A DNA stretch of 64,000 nt, from the NCBI GenBank assembly GCA_028712075.1, contig JAQTQX010000002.1, forward strand, positions 1-64,000. The letters are read 5' to 3'. Positions 43,036-51,548 of the stretch are shown piece after piece; the stretch's first letter is position 1, and each line of letters starts with the position of its first letter. Origin of the DNA: Desulfuromonadaceae bacterium (GTDB lineage: Bacteria > Desulfobacterota > Desulfuromonadia > Geobacterales > Pseudopelobacteraceae). Made by a program: the position numbers and the translations under genes. The notes under the pieces were generated by a model. That model was not told where the DNA came from. It worked only from the letters and a program-made list of their open reading frames with translations, and ran no database searches.

Positions 43036-43971
43036 ATGCAACTCATAAAAAAGACCAAAATAGACTTTATCGGCAAGAGGAAGATATCTTTCGTTATTTC
43101 AGCGATATTCGCGATTATTGGCGTTATTGGGATTGTCCAGATCGCACGGAACGCAGCCAATATGGGGATTGATTTTTCCGGCGGAACTTCTGTCCAGCTC
43201 AACTTTAACCAACCGATACCGATCGATAAGGCCAGGGTTGCCTTGGCGAACAACAATCTCAAAGAGGCAAATCTGCAGGAGATTAAGGACACGAACAGAT
43301 TACTCATCAAGGTGGGTAAAACTACATTGGCTTCTGGAAACGTTGCGGAAACAATAAAGGGCGTTTTCACAAAAGAATTTCCGGACAATGCTTTTGTTGT
43401 GGAAAGCTCTACCGAGATTGGCCCCTCCATAGGTGACAAACTTAAAAAGGACACCTTGATTGCGGTTGGGATCTCAATGTTGGGTATTATCGTGTACATT
43501 GCCTGGCGCTTTGATTACAAGTTCGGCGTAGGCGCCACGCTTGCCACGCTTCACGACGTATTGGCCATGGTTGCGGTGTTTTACTTGCTTAACAAAGAAA
43601 TAAATCTTCTCTTTGTCACCGCAGTTCTGACAATTGCCGGCTATTCATTGACAGACACCGTGGTGGTTTTCGACCGGATAAGGGAAAATCTGCATAAAAA
43701 ACTGAGTGAACCTTTAACAGATGTTTTCAATGGAAGCATTAACGAAGTTCTTTCCCGTACGGTTATTACTTCACTCACAACATTTCTCGCTGCAATTTCT
43801 CTTCTGCTTTTTGGTGGGGAAGTGATTCATGACTTCGCCTTTGCCCTGGTTGTTGGCATTATTGTGGCAACATATTCCTCAATATTCATCGCGAGTCCAA
43901 TTGTTATTGAATTAGAAATCAGAAAAAGTGATTCAAACAATAAAATGACTTGTTTGGAGAGTAACGAATGA
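43036..43971 (+). CDS. secF: Protein translocase subunit SecF
   Basis: 311 residues. The first helix is followed by GIDFSGGTSVQL, then four to five helices with the signature SLTDTVVVFDRIRENL. Gap to secD nine bases. Complete partner to SecD. Confidence 0.95.
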   Translation: MQLIKKTKIDFIGKRKISFVISAIFAIIGVIGIVQIARNAANMGIDFSGGTSVQLNFNQPIPIDKARVALANNNLKEANLQEIKDTNRLLIKVGKTTLASGNVAETIKGVFTKEFPDNAFVVESSTEIGPSIGDKLKKDTLIAVGISMLGIIVYIAWRFDYKFGVGATLATLHDVLAMVAVFYLLNKEINLLFVTAVLTIAGYSLTDTVVVFDRIRENLHKKLSEPLTDVFNGSINEVLSRTVITSLTTFLAAISLLLFGGEVIHDFAFALVVGIIVATYSSIFIASPIVIELEIRKSDSNNKMTCLESNE

Positions 43972-44136
43972 CGATTTTGGTTGAATTTCGCGTAAAAAGA
44001 GTCAATCTCGATTGGCTGCTCTGCAAATTTCTATGTATTAGATGGTGAATTACGAGGTGCTTTGAGTTTGTTGATTCGTTGTGAGGATCAGTTTAGCATC
44101 CAAATTCAATGAGTACCTGACCAAAAGAGCGGAGTC

Positions 44137-45360
44137 ATGATGCAGCATGAGAATGAAAAGATAATTGTTGGGTTGGATGTGGGGACAAGCAAGATATGCG
44201 CTGTGGTGGGGTTGGAATGTAGCGGATACGTTAAATTTCTTGGCATTGGCCAATGTCAGACCCATGGGTTGCGCAAAGGATTTGTGATTAACATCGATGA
44301 CACGGCAATGTCCATTCGCAGTGCGGTCAAAGAGGCTGAACTCATGTCCGGGCATAGTATAAAAAGTGCGGTGGTGGGGATTGCTGACAAGTTTATTCGC
44401 GGTCAGAACTCCACCGGCATGGTGACGCTCAAGGGACGTGAGGTCAGTGAGATTGATGTACGGCGGGTCATTGCAGCGACTCAGGCAGTACCGCTGCTTG
44501 ATGGCCGTGAAACACTGCATGTCATTCCTCAGGAATTTATCGTTGATGCATACGCTGGAATCGAACAACCTTTGGGGATGAGTGGAGAGAGACTAGAGGC
44601 TCGTGTGCATCTTGTTTCGGCAGCATCCACAAGCATTGCCAACATCGTAAATGCCTGTGGAAAGGCTGAATTGTCAGTGGATGGAATCGTATTTCAGCCT
44701 CTGGCATCTGCACAGGCTGTGCTGATGCCGGAAGAGCGCGATTTGGGAGTGGTTCTTATTGATATCGGCGGCGGCACTACCGATATTGCCATATTCTCTG
44801 GTGGAAAGGTTCGACATACTTCGGTGATCCCGGTTGCTGGAAACCACTTGACCAATGATCTGGCGGTTGGGTTGCATGTCAGCATACGTGAGGCCGAACG
44901 CGTCAAGTGTCTTTTTGGGTGCTGTTTAGAAAATATGCTAAACGAGGAAACGTCGGTTGAACTTAATATGACCGGAGGCGGCCGTAATAAGAATGTTACA
45001 AGGCGGGGTATATGCGCCATCCTCCAGGCCCGGGTTCACGAACTCTTCACCATCATTGGCAAAGAGTTGAGTCGCTCGGGGTACGAAAGCGAACTTGGAG
45101 CCGGTGCAGTACTCACGGGTGGTTCTTCGCTTCTTACCGGCATGGATACATTGGCAGAACAGATGTTCTCCATGCCGGTAAGGGTTGGCGAGCCGACGAA
45201 CATAAGAATATATACCGATAATGGCCGCGTACCTCAGTTTGCAACTGGAATCGGGTTGGTCCTGAATGGTCTCCAGGGAGTAATTGCGCGAGAAGGTCAA
45301 CCTTCTTCACTGGTTGCAACTTTCAAACGGACACTCGGACGCATCTGGAATGAAATGTGA
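44137..45360 (+). CDS. FtsA-like actin-family protein
   Basis: 407 residues. VGLDVGTSKICAVVG (phosphate 1), the FtsA-specific 1C domain region, VLIDIGGGTTDIAIF (phosphate 2) and AVLTGGSSLL (adenosine) show an intact FtsA fold. The C-terminus FKRTLGRIWNEM resembles the membrane-binding amphipathic helix. No ftsZ, ftsQ or mur genes are nearby, so this is a detached paralog. Confidence 0.85.
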   Translation: MMQHENEKIIVGLDVGTSKICAVVGLECSGYVKFLGIGQCQTHGLRKGFVINIDDTAMSIRSAVKEAELMSGHSIKSAVVGIADKFIRGQNSTGMVTLKGREVSEIDVRRVIAATQAVPLLDGRETLHVIPQEFIVDAYAGIEQPLGMSGERLEARVHLVSAASTSIANIVNACGKAELSVDGIVFQPLASAQAVLMPEERDLGVVLIDIGGGTTDIAIFSGGKVRHTSVIPVAGNHLTNDLAVGLHVSIREAERVKCLFGCCLENMLNEETSVELNMTGGGRNKNVTRRGICAILQARVHELFTIIGKELSRSGYESELGAGAVLTGGSSLLTGMDTLAEQMFSMPVRVGEPTNIRIYTDNGRVPQFATGIGLVLNGLQGVIAREGQPSSLVATFKRTLGRIWNEM

Positions 45361-45410
45361 CTCTCAGTCGACTACTGCTGACTTGTTTTTTTCTTGAGAG
45401 GATAGCAAGC

Positions 45411-46406
45411 ATGAACAAGCAAACTATTCAGATTACCGCGATTGTATCGGTAACGACGTTAATACTAATCTTGCATTTGCTGCTGCCACAGTGGGGTTTA
45501 TATCACTTTGTTCTGAGCGAGCTTTATTACCTTCCGCTGGTCCTAGGGGTGCTGCGATTTGATTTTAAAGGTGCTTTTGCCACCTATCTCTTCGTCTCTG
45601 CAGCATACGTTGTGGGGGCCTGGGCAACGGCGTTGCCGCAACCGACTGGCAGGGTACTCCACCTGGTGTTCAGTGGTCTGGTCGTACTTCTCGTCGGCAT
45701 TCTCGTTGATCGCCTGAAGAAAAGACATCGGCAGACAGAACAGGAACGATATTTTTCCGGCATCGGTCAGGTTGCAACTGTAATCGTGCATGACCTCAAG
45801 AATCCACTCATATCTATCCAGGGGTTTGCTCGACGAATTCAGGAGGGAAAGGGAGATACGGCACTTGCGGCGCTAACGATCACGAAATCAGCACAAGTGA
45901 TGCAAAGAATTGTGAATGATGTACTCGAATTTGCCAGACCTGTACGTTTAAATCCGAAAAAAGAGGATCTCAGGCAGAGTATCCAGCGGGCAAGTGAAAC
46001 TTGCAGGACAAAAGCAGAAGAAAAAGGGATCAAGCTGACAATGACGCTACCGCCGGAACCGGTACTGAGCGATATAGACAGTTACCAATTTGAACGGGCA
46101 CTGGTCAACCTGATTGACAACTCTGTAGATGCCTCGTGCCATGGGGGAGAGGTCATTGTTACCGCGACTTCAGGCAAAAACAAAATAACGATTACAGTCA
46201 AGGACTATGGTGAGGGGATGGAGCAAGAGACCCTCGATAATCTTTTCACATTGACATACACGACCAAAAATGAAGGGTCTGGTTTTGGTGTACCGATTTC
46301 AAAGAAAATCATTGAGGCGCATGGCGGAGCTATTCGAGTATCGAGCAAAAAACATTCTGGGACCGAGGTTTTGATAGACCTACCTTTAACGTCGTTCAAC
46401 GGGTAG
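45411..46406 (+). CDS. Membrane sensor histidine kinase
   Basis: 331 residues from ATG 45411 behind GAGAGGA; an earlier start is not supported. Three to four membrane helices (about 1-105) and no periplasmic domain. HisKA with phosphoacceptor His in VHDLKNPL, then HATPase boxes NLIDNSVDAS, DYGEGM and GSGFGVPISKKIIEAHGG. No response regulator is adjacent. Confidence 0.9.
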   Translation: MNKQTIQITAIVSVTTLILILHLLLPQWGLYHFVLSELYYLPLVLGVLRFDFKGAFATYLFVSAAYVVGAWATALPQPTGRVLHLVFSGLVVLLVGILVDRLKKRHRQTEQERYFSGIGQVATVIVHDLKNPLISIQGFARRIQEGKGDTALAALTITKSAQVMQRIVNDVLEFARPVRLNPKKEDLRQSIQRASETCRTKAEEKGIKLTMTLPPEPVLSDIDSYQFERALVNLIDNSVDASCHGGEVIVTATSGKNKITITVKDYGEGMEQETLDNLFTLTYTTKNEGSGFGVPISKKIIEAHGGAIRVSSKKHSGTEVLIDLPLTSFNG

Positions 46407-46437
46407 TGAAATTAATTTATTAATGAAAGGATCAAGT

Positions 46438-46926
46438 ATGCGACATTTTGTTAACTCTACTCTTCTCACCTTTATTCTGATTCTGCTGGCTGTTGGGACA
46501 ATTCCCGACTTTTGCCTGGCGGCATCATCCGAGGTCAGGCTATCAAAAGGGCAGACCGTCTACGTGCCTGCCTACTCCAATGTATTTACCGGTCCCAGAA
46601 AACTGCCGTTTCAATTGGCCACGACGCTGAGCATCAGGAACACAGACCTGTCGGCCTCATTTCAAATCACTGCCATTGACTATTACGACACGGGCGGCAA
46701 ACTGGTTCGCCGCTACCTTGAAAAACCACAGATCCTTGGTCCATTGGCTTCTTCCTTCGTTCATATAGAGGAGAAAGACACCAGCGGCGGGTTCGGTGCC
46801 AACTTCATTGTCAAATGGAACTCAGACAGGACGATGAACAGCCCCATCATCGAGTGCGTCATGATCGGGGCAACCGGTGGGCAAGGCATCTCTTTTGTCA
46901 GCCCCGGGCAGGAAATCAAGGAGTGA
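46438..46926 (+). CDS. DUF3124 exported protein
   Basis: 162 residues from ATG 46438 behind AAAGGA. A signal peptide ends near CLA-AS. The mature protein has YVPAYSNVFTGPRK and GGFGANFIVKW as in DUF3124. The function is unknown. It lies just upstream of the Kef-type antiporter. Confidence 0.8.
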   Translation: MRHFVNSTLLTFILILLAVGTIPDFCLAASSEVRLSKGQTVYVPAYSNVFTGPRKLPFQLATTLSIRNTDLSASFQITAIDYYDTGGKLVRRYLEKPQILGPLASSFVHIEEKDTSGGFGANFIVKWNSDRTMNSPIIECVMIGATGGQGISFVSPGQEIKE

Positions 46927-46961
46927 TCCGGGACATTCTTTGAAGAGGGGATATCGACAAA

Positions 46962-48953
46962 ATGGAATATGAAGTCCTTAAAGATATTGAGATCCTGTTC
47001 TGTCTCGCATTGGTGACAGTCGTGCTGTTCCGTAAACTCATGTTCCCTTCGATTATCGGATTTCTGGTAACAGGAATACTGGCGGGACCCCATGCCATGG
47101 CAGTCATTAAAAATTCCCATGACGTAGAGAAAATGGCCGAGATTGGCGTGGTGCTGCTGCTCTTTACCATCGGGATAGAGCTGTCACTAAAAGAATTGGT
47201 GAGGATAAAGCATCTGCTTCTTTGGGGTGGTGGTTTGCAGGTAGGGGTCACGATTCTGGCCGTGCTTGCTGCAGGGCCGTTGTTTGGGTATCAGGTCAGG
47301 GAAGCGGCATTTTTCGGTTTTCTGGTTGCTCTCTCCAGCACGGCTATCGTCATTAAGCTATTGATTGATTCCGGGCAGGCCGACTCGCCACACGGCAGGA
47401 TGGCCATGGGAATCCTGATCTTCCAGGATCTTTGCATCGTGCCGATGGTGCTGTTCACGCCGATTTTGGCCGGCAGCAGCGGTGGCGTGGAAGGATTGCT
47501 GGCCGTACTTGCCAAGGCGGCCATGGTGGTTCTCGCAGCCCACTATGGGGCTCGATTCCTAGTCCCCTGGATATTCAGCCAGGTTGTCAAGACACGCAGC
47601 CGTGAACTATTTATCCTGAGCATCATCGTCATCGGCCTGGGCACGGCTTGGATCACCTCTCTGGCCGGACTTTCGCTGGCTTTGGGTGCATTTATTGCCG
47701 GCCTGGCGATTTCAGAGTCGGACTACAGCCACCAGGCGCTGAGCGATATCATCCCATTCCGGGAAGCATTTATGAGCCTGTTTTTTATCTCTGTGGGGAT
47801 GCTGCTCGATCCAGCAATCTTGCTGAAGTATCCCCTGGAGATAGCCTTACTGGTAACTGCCATCATTGCAATTAAAACGCTGGTGACCACCGGCGCCGCC
47901 ATGACATTGGGCGTCCCCATGCGAATAGCCATCATTACGGCGCTGTGCCTGGCACAGATCGGAGAGTTTTCCTTTGTCCTGTCCCAGGTTGGCATCAAGG
48001 CTGGCCTGCTCACACAAGAGCTCTACCAGATATTCCTGGCGGCATCCATTGCAACTATGAGCCTCACACCGTTATGCATCAAATTCTCGTCACCTCTTGC
48101 GGATTATGTGGTCGGATTACTTCCGCACAAATGGACAAAGGGAAGGGGTGTGCTCGCTCGGCATGAAAAACCGATTGACCTGAACGATCACATGATCATT
48201 GTCGGTTATGGTGTAAATGGAAAAAATCTGGCCCGGGTGTTGAAAAAGATGCATGTTCCGTATGTCGTCATTGAAACCAACCCGTACACCGTGAAAAAGG
48301 AGTTAAAAAAAGGCCATCACATAATTTTCGGTGACGCATCGAAGGCAGAGATCCTCAATCATGCCCTCATTGAAAAAGCACGAGGGATGGTCGTTGCCAT
48401 ATCGGATGCCGCCGCCAGCAGAAGCATTGCGTCACTTGCGCGGCAACTCAATCCGGCAATTCACATCATTGTCAGAACCCGTTACATCCTTGAAGTCGAG
48501 CCGCTTTACAAGCTGGGAGTCAACGAGGTGGTACCGGAAGAATTTGAAACATCGGTGGAAATTCTCTCACGGGTGTTACGCAACTATCTTGTCCCGCACG
48601 ATGACATTGAGCAATGCATCACTGAAATCCGCAGTGACGGCTACGAAATGCTCCGGACCATGAGCCGGCGTCACAGCCATGCGGTAGGTATCAGCGGTTA
48701 TCTGTCCGGTGCAGAGCTGGCAACGTTCCGGGTGCAGAAAGGGTCAATTCTGGAGGGGCAGAGTCTGAGCCATGGCACCATCAGAAATCGGTCCGGGGCT
48801 ACGGTAATGGTAATAAAGCGCGGAGAGGAAATGGTTCCCAACCCGGACCCGATGTGGGATCTTAAAGCAGACGATATCTTATTGTTGCTGGGAGCGCCGG
48901 AGCAATTGATTGCAGCGGGTAAGCTGTTTCTTCCGGCCAACGAGAAGCCATGA
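46962..48953 (+). CDS. Kef-type cation:proton antiporter with TrkA domains
   Basis: 663 residues. About 12 membrane helices (ending near 385), a TrkA-N nucleotide-binding domain (IIVGYGVNGKNLARVLKK) and a TrkA-C domain at the end. Such proteins exchange K+ or Na+ for protons in response to nucleotides or stress. Its stop overlaps the MreB-like start by four bases. Confidence 0.9.
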   Translation: MEYEVLKDIEILFCLALVTVVLFRKLMFPSIIGFLVTGILAGPHAMAVIKNSHDVEKMAEIGVVLLLFTIGIELSLKELVRIKHLLLWGGGLQVGVTILAVLAAGPLFGYQVREAAFFGFLVALSSTAIVIKLLIDSGQADSPHGRMAMGILIFQDLCIVPMVLFTPILAGSSGGVEGLLAVLAKAAMVVLAAHYGARFLVPWIFSQVVKTRSRELFILSIIVIGLGTAWITSLAGLSLALGAFIAGLAISESDYSHQALSDIIPFREAFMSLFFISVGMLLDPAILLKYPLEIALLVTAIIAIKTLVTTGAAMTLGVPMRIAIITALCLAQIGEFSFVLSQVGIKAGLLTQELYQIFLAASIATMSLTPLCIKFSSPLADYVVGLLPHKWTKGRGVLARHEKPIDLNDHMIIVGYGVNGKNLARVLKKMHVPYVVIETNPYTVKKELKKGHHIIFGDASKAEILNHALIEKARGMVVAISDAAASRSIASLARQLNPAIHIIVRTRYILEVEPLYKLGVNEVVPEEFETSVEILSRVLRNYLVPHDDIEQCITEIRSDGYEMLRTMSRRHSHAVGISGYLSGAELATFRVQKGSILEGQSLSHGTIRNRSGATVMVIKRGEEMVPNPDPMWDLKADDILLLLGAPEQLIAAGKLFLPANEKP

Positions 48954-49822
48954 GAACAATGTTCAAGAGCACACACTGGCGACAGCATATCGCCCTCGAT
49001 GTTGGGACTGCAATGACACGAATTGCAACAGGGCAGTCATCATTGGCGGAACGACCCTCGTTGATCGGGTGCAAACGGGCACTCCGTGACGGAGTGGTTG
49101 TGGATGGCGAGGCAGTTTCTAGTATATTGGAACCATTTTTTGCGCTGGCACGTCGGTTCGGCATTTTGAAACCATGTGTTTTGGCCTGCGCACCCAGCAA
49201 CGCGAAAGACGAAGAGCGGCAAATGCTGACTGATTCCATTATGAAAGCTGGCGCCTTTTCGGTGTCAATCATACCCGAACCGCTTGCCGCTGCCATCGGT
49301 TCTGGCCTTGACGTCTCCTCTCCGTATGCTCAGATGGTAATTGATATTGGAGAGGGAGTTACGGATTGCGCCGTCATTCGATCGAGTAAAATTCTTGTTA
49401 CCAGCGCAATCAAAGTTGGGTGTGGGCGAATGCGCCAAGCTATCGAGAATGAAGGCCCTAAGTATGGATGCGTCCATATAGACGGTACGTACGCAGATAT
49501 GCTGCTGCACAGATGCGGGCTCGCTCGCTCGGCCGAACACGCAGGCAGTTTGTTCGCTGCTACCGCAATTCAACCGATATTCACGGAAATCGCCAATACC
49601 ATTGATTCATTTTTGCAGGACCTTCCTCACGACGTGGGGTGTGAGGTCATTGACAGCGGTATTTCTCTTACCGGCGGAGGAGCGCTGATTCCCGGTGTCA
49701 AAAATTATTTGGAACAAAGAACCGGCATCACCGCCACTGTTGCCAGTAACCCTCGTGCCGCGGTAGTTGAGGGCGCGCGGGCCATCGTGCCAGTTGTTAT
49801 GTATCTCAATCAATGGCAGTAG
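48950..49822 (+). CDS. Divergent MreB-like actin-family protein
   Basis: 290 residues, shorter than MreB (about 345). HIALDVGTAMTRI and VIDIGEGVTDCAVI are the phosphate loops; note Glu where the second Gly is usual. IIPEPLAAAIGSGLDV and LTGGGALIPGVKNYL complete the fold. Part of subdomain II appears missing. It is coupled to the Kef gene. A second actin-family protein (FtsA-like) is 3.6 kb upstream. Confidence 0.75.
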   Translation: MRTMFKSTHWRQHIALDVGTAMTRIATGQSSLAERPSLIGCKRALRDGVVVDGEAVSSILEPFFALARRFGILKPCVLACAPSNAKDEERQMLTDSIMKAGAFSVSIIPEPLAAAIGSGLDVSSPYAQMVIDIGEGVTDCAVIRSSKILVTSAIKVGCGRMRQAIENEGPKYGCVHIDGTYADMLLHRCGLARSAEHAGSLFAATAIQPIFTEIANTIDSFLQDLPHDVGCEVIDSGISLTGGGALIPGVKNYLEQRTGITATVASNPRAAVVEGARAIVPVVMYLNQWQ

Positions 49823-49872
49823 TTTCAAGAAGCATCACAAAGAGCAGTTATAAAAATTACGGAGACAGCATC

Positions 49873-50301
49873 ATGAAAGAACAAGCAAATAGCAGGCAAA
49901 TTTTTATCACGGATTTTGATTTGGAGCGACTTGAAGATCTCATAGAAAATGCAAATCGTAGATCATCGCGCGATGGCAAACATCTTGAGGAACTGGAACA
50001 GGAACTGTCCAAGGCAGATGTCGTGCCTCCTGCCGGCATCCCGCCTGATGTGATCACCATGAACTCACGTGTTTGCCTGCAGGACTTGGAGACAGGAGAA
50101 GATCTGGTTTATACCCTCGCCTTCCCTACAGATGCCGACTTGGAGAGTGGTAAAATTTCAGTGCTTGCCCCGATTGGGACTGCCATGATTGGCTACCGAG
50201 TTGGTGACATCATAAAATGGCAGGTACCGGCAGGGACAAGGAAATTCAAAGTAAAGAGCATGCACTATCAGCCTGAAGCTGCAGGGGACTATCATTTGTA
50301 A
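49873..50301 (+). CDS. rnk: Rnk-type GreA/GreB C-terminal domain protein
   Basis: 142 residues from ATG 49873 behind GGAGACAG. A short coiled coil (FDLERLEDLIENA) precedes the GreA-like C-terminal domain with SRVCLQDLETGEDLVYTL and APIGTAMIGYRVGD. Rnk-type proteins bind RNA polymerase near the secondary channel. Confidence 0.85.
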   Translation: MKEQANSRQIFITDFDLERLEDLIENANRRSSRDGKHLEELEQELSKADVVPPAGIPPDVITMNSRVCLQDLETGEDLVYTLAFPTDADLESGKISVLAPIGTAMIGYRVGDIIKWQVPAGTRKFKVKSMHYQPEAAGDYHL

Positions 50302-50388
50302 TTACAGCTACTGACAGTGTCGTGTCATGCCAGCAGTACGCAGAAAATAACTCTAACCAGCTGAAATATAATGAGAGAAAATGCCAAA

Positions 50389-50973
50389 ATGAAAAATATC
50401 TGCCTTTATTGTGGTTCCAATCCAGGAAAAGACCCCGAATATATTGATGGTGCCCGTTCACTCGTTCGTGAAATCGTTGCTCAAAATATTGGGATTGTTT
50501 ATGGAGGAGCAAGTATCGGCATTATGGGGGCCGTTGCTGACACCGCATTAGAAGCTGGCGGCAAGGTTGTCGGGGTTATTCCTCAAAGTCTTGTTGATAA
50601 GGAAATTTCCCACGCCGCTTTGACTGAGTTGAAAATTGTAGGTTCGATGCACGAACGAAAAGCTCTCATGGCAGAATTATCAGACGGTTTCATTGCCTTG
50701 CCTGGCGGCCTTGGCACAATGGAGGAAATAATTGAAGTACTAACCTGGGCACAGCTTGGTTTTCATTCAAAACCGTGCGCACTGTTTAACTTGCTTGGAT
50801 TTTACAATGGGCTCTCGACTTTTTTGGATCACGCGGTCAGCGAACAATTCATAAAAGACGAGCACCGTTCATTGCTGATTATCGAACACAACCCACAACG
50901 GCTTCTTGAGCATTTCATGGCATACAAATCTCCTGTACAAATAAATAAATGGATTAAATTCGACGCAATCTAA
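50389..50973 (+). CDS. LOG-family phosphoribohydrolase
   Basis: About 194 residues from ATG 50389; an ATG six codons earlier is also open. ICLYCGSNPGKDPEY, GGASIGIMGAVADTALEAGG, MHERKALMAELSDGFIALPGG and the PGGLGTMEE motif are those of LOG proteins, which release free cytokinin bases or cleave nucleoside 5'-monophosphates. Confidence 0.9.
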   Translation: MKNICLYCGSNPGKDPEYIDGARSLVREIVAQNIGIVYGGASIGIMGAVADTALEAGGKVVGVIPQSLVDKEISHAALTELKIVGSMHERKALMAELSDGFIALPGGLGTMEEIIEVLTWAQLGFHSKPCALFNLLGFYNGLSTFLDHAVSEQFIKDEHRSLLIIEHNPQRLLEHFMAYKSPVQINKWIKFDAI

Positions 50974-51086
50974 TTGTCAGGATAATCCTATGGAATAGAC
51001 AGGCAGTGATTTAGCGTTGGAATTATATTCCCGTGGCACTGCCAGCACACGGAAACAGTTCGTACATCGAATAAAGGATCAGATCA

Positions 51087-51419
51087 ATGCAAAAGTGGCT
51101 GTATCTTATAGTTGCGATTATCAGTGAGGTTGCCGCTACATCTGCCTTGAAATCAGCAGATGGTTTTACAAGATTTTGGCCATCGTGTGTCGTTGTTGCG
51201 GGGTATGCTTCGGCATTCTACTTTCTGTCCCTGACGTTAAAAACAATCCCGGTGGGAATAGCCTATGCTATCTGGTCAGGAGTCGGCACAGCACTTGTCG
51301 TTTTGGTGGCCTGGGTGTTCATGGGTCAAAAACTCGACCTGCCATCCGTTGTCGGCATCGTGCTGATTGTGACTGGTGTTCTGGTTTTAAATCTGTTTTC
51401 CAAATCGGAAGTACACTGA
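51087..51419 (+). CDS. emrE: SMR-family multidrug efflux protein
   Basis: 110 residues with four membrane helices. The essential Glu lies in IISEVAATSALKSADGFT. GIAYAIWSGVGTALV is the usual loop-3 helix. It pumps cationic drugs in exchange for protons as a dimer; the symbol is by family and not by orthology. Confidence 0.9.
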   Translation: MQKWLYLIVAIISEVAATSALKSADGFTRFWPSCVVVAGYASAFYFLSLTLKTIPVGIAYAIWSGVGTALVVLVAWVFMGQKLDLPSVVGIVLIVTGVLVLNLFSKSEVH

Positions 51420-51548
51420 ACCTGCACCAGAATCCAGACGCATATTTCATTCAAAAGATGTTTTCACATGCTTGGAACGAAGCGAGATTAATTAACGTTT
51501 AAATTCAATTTATTTGCTTTATCTCAATGCTAAGACACTCGAGAACGT

